From Pseudomonadota bacterium (GTDB taxonomy: Bacteria; Pseudomonadota; Gammaproteobacteria; Steroidobacterales; Steroidobacteraceae), in the NCBI GenBank assembly GCA_021816775.1, contig JAKAXA010000012.1, forward strand, positions 41,765 to 105,764: a stretch of 64,000 nucleotides of DNA, in the 5' to 3' direction. The notes below the pieces were generated by a model. It ran no database searches and was not told where the DNA came from. It worked only from the letters and a program-made list of their open reading frames with translations. Numbering within the stretch: the first letter of the stretch is position 1; each line of letters begins with the position of its first letter. The translations under genes were made by a program, and so were the position numbers. Positions 62,637-64,000 of the stretch are shown piece by piece.

Positions 62637-63821
62637 ATGGCGCAGTATCAGTTCCAGGTTGTCTACTTCGAGGCGACTCGCCGCTGCAATCTGCGCTGCC
62701 CGTTCTGCATGACCGGGAGCAACAACGCAAAGAAAGTGCGTCGCAGCGTTCTGCGTGAGCTGACGCTGGAGGAAATCCGTGATCAGATGCTGCTTCCCGC
62801 CCGTCGCCTCGGGGTGCACACCATCGGATGGAGCGGCGGGGAGTTTCTCCTGCGCAAGGATGCGCTCGACCTGCTGCGCCTGACGGTGGACCTGGGATAC
62901 AAGTGCTCGGTCCTGAGCAACTGCAAGAAGCTCACCCGGCCGCGCCTGGAGAAGATCCGCGACGTCACGCAGGGCCAGGCGCGCATCGTCGTCGGGCTGA
63001 ACGCGATCGACGAGGAGAACCGCTGGAGCCGGGACAATGAGTCGGACCGGACACTTCAGGTGCTCAAGGACTGCATCGAGCTCGGGCTGGGCCAGCACGT
63101 GGTGATCACGATCGGCAAATACAATGCGAAGAGCTTCGAGAAGACCATCGAATTCGTCGTGAAGCACAACATTGCCTACAATCGCTCGCCTCTGGTGCCG
63201 CGCGGATCGGGGTCGAAGTGTTTTGGCGAGATGGGCTTCGACAGGAACGATCTGCAGCAATACTTCCATCCGGCGCTGCGCCGCAATCCGCACGGGTATG
63301 TGAGCTATACGCCGTTCTTTCTCTCACCCGAGCTGCACGCGCAAGTCTCGGGCGGAATGCGCAACAATACGGTTCCGCAGAACCCGGCCATCGGCTGCTG
63401 GGCGGGCACCTGGCTCACCGTCAACGCCGAGGGGGAGGTCTCGGTCTGTCCGGTGCTGCTCGATGCGCTGAGCGCCGGTAATGTGCGCGACACGCCGCTC
63501 GATGAGCTGGTCGACTCGAGCGCGCTGTTCGCCGACATCACCGACCGGTCGCGGCTCAAGGGCCGCTGCGGCCGGTGCCGCTATCAGTACACTTGCGGCG
63601 GCTGTCGGGCCATGGCGTACTTCCATACCGGGGATTACATGGAAGAGGACCCGACGTGTTTCTTCGATCCGGCGGATGCGTCGACCGTCAGCGAGCATGA
63701 AGAGGAAACGAATCGCGTCTTCAAGAAATACCTCTTGATCGCGCGGGCAGCCGGTGTCTACCAGCCGCCGAAGGACGAACGGACCGAAAAGACTCCGCGG
63801 CGGGGCCTCTACGCACGATAG
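62637..63821 (+). CDS. Radical SAM/SPASM domain protein
   Basis: 394-residue radical S-adenosylmethionine enzyme. The cluster motif CNLRCPFC holds C17, C21 and C24 (CxxxCxxC). GWSGGEFLLRKD is the SAM-binding GGE motif. A SPASM-type C-terminal region with extra clusters runs from C254 (IGCWAGTW) through SVCPVLL and GRCGRCRYQYTCGGCRAM to DPTCFF. Such enzymes usually modify peptides or mature cofactors. No precursor peptide is evident in the adjacent 200 bases. GGAGGC precedes the ATG. The next gene starts about 100 bases later and may belong to the same pathway. Confidence 0.88.
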   Translation: MAQYQFQVVYFEATRRCNLRCPFCMTGSNNAKKVRRSVLRELTLEEIRDQMLLPARRLGVHTIGWSGGEFLLRKDALDLLRLTVDLGYKCSVLSNCKKLTRPRLEKIRDVTQGQARIVVGLNAIDEENRWSRDNESDRTLQVLKDCIELGLGQHVVITIGKYNAKSFEKTIEFVVKHNIAYNRSPLVPRGSGSKCFGEMGFDRNDLQQYFHPALRRNPHGYVSYTPFFLSPELHAQVSGGMRNNTVPQNPAIGCWAGTWLTVNAEGEVSVCPVLLDALSAGNVRDTPLDELVDSSALFADITDRSRLKGRCGRCRYQYTCGGCRAMAYFHTGDYMEEDPTCFFDPADASTVSEHEEETNRVFKKYLLIARAAGVYQPPKDERTEKTPRRGLYAR

Positions 63822-63917
63822 CGGGAGGTCGCAGACCGGCCCCGCCTGCCGCCGCCGGGAGGCGCAGACAAAGCTGCGCCCCCGTCACCCGCTGTCCATG
63901 AGATTGGAACGCCGCTG

Positions 63918-64000
63918 ATGCTGTCTGTGAGTACGTTGAGCGAGCTGCTGGAGGCGAACCGGGATTTTCCCGGTGGGATCACCTATCTGGAGGGCGAGCA
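63918..64000 (+). CDS. Start of a probable adenylate-forming (acyl-AMP/CoA) ligase, cut by the window end
   Basis: Only 27 codons are visible, beginning MLSVSTLSELLEANRDFPGG. The opening 'TLxELL...GITYLEGE' pattern resembles fatty acyl-AMP/CoA ligases from polyketide- or lipopeptide-type loci. It follows the radical SAM gene on the same strand. The family call rests on the N-terminus alone and should be read as a hint. Confidence 0.4.
   Translation, partial: MLSVSTLSELLEANRDFPGGITYLEGE

Noticed and set aside
1..64000. CRISPR arrays, tRNA or rRNA genes, insertion sequences
   Set aside because: No regularly spaced repeats, cloverleaf-like stretches, ribosomal RNA signatures, transposase motifs or terminal inverted repeats were noticed on reading. 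A covariance-model search could still find a missed small RNA.

Overview
The window is very GC-rich, densely packed bacterial DNA. Gene content and order point to a gammaproteobacterium, probably near the Xanthomonadales/Nevskiales/Steroidobacterales; I cannot name the genus. The main pointers are the tmk-holB-pilZ order, a TonB-ExbB-ExbD-ExbD-TPR energising operon, fabD-fabG-acpP-fabF-mltG, an AlaA-type aminotransferase and a large TonB-dependent receptor. No rRNA, tRNA, CRISPR array or recognisable insertion sequence was seen.

Layout. (1) 0-5 kb, branched-chain amino acids: ilvC-leuA on the minus strand, preceded by a Leu/Val/Ile-rich leader peptide and a mutually exclusive terminator/antiterminator pair (attenuation). 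An M17 aminopeptidase and ilvD follow on the plus strand. (2) 5.4-9.7 kb: tonB-exbB-exbD-exbD-TPR operon and a peroxiredoxin, closed by an intrinsic terminator. (3) 9.8-16.4 kb: etfB-etfA (minus), then a peptide-type ABC transporter (two permeases, one fused double ATPase, no binding protein) and an alaA-like aminotransferase. (4) 16.5-22.4 kb: a two-gene AddB/AddA-like helicase-nuclease pair. (5) 22.4-28.1 kb: type II secretion genes gspG-H-I-J-K-L-M-N on the minus strand. (6) 28.3-35.1 kb: fatty acid synthesis (fabD, fabG, acpP, fabF), then mltG, tmk, holB and pilZ. (7) 35.1-42.3 kb: a double cyclic-nucleotide-domain/rhodanese protein, a FadB-like beta-oxidation protein, an endonuclease/exonuclease/phosphatase-fold protein, a TIR-like protein and a TonB-dependent receptor. 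(8) 42.7-45.0 kb: three decaying genes (BON-domain protein, hybrid sensor kinase, alpha/beta hydrolase) with in-frame stops and frameshifts. (9) 45.6-56.9 kb: two minus-strand operons. One encodes an acyl-CoA synthetase, pyruvate-dehydrogenase-type E1alpha, E1beta and E2, and a dedicated acyl carrier protein. The other encodes a group 3b-like NAD(P)-linked [NiFe] hydrogenase with an embedded cyclic-nucleotide-domain protein and its maturation protease. Two small plus-strand genes lie between them. (10) 57-64 kb: a DUF6763-like protein, a penicillin-acylase-family Ntn hydrolase, a membrane protein, a SRPBCC-like protein, a glutathione S-transferase, a radical SAM/SPASM enzyme and the start of a probable adenylate-forming ligase.

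How the parts fit. Regions 1 and 6 are core biosynthesis and replication genes. Region 2 would energise receptors such as the one in region 7. Region 9 joins 2-oxoacid oxidation, acyl activation and H2/NAD(P)H chemistry, and looks like a redox-balancing island. The last kilobase may be the edge of a specialised-metabolism locus that continues outside the window. The most specific new observations are the ilvC-leuA attenuator, the acyl carrier protein tied to a 2-oxoacid dehydrogenase next to the hydrogenase, and the SPASM enzyme beside a probable adenylating enzyme.
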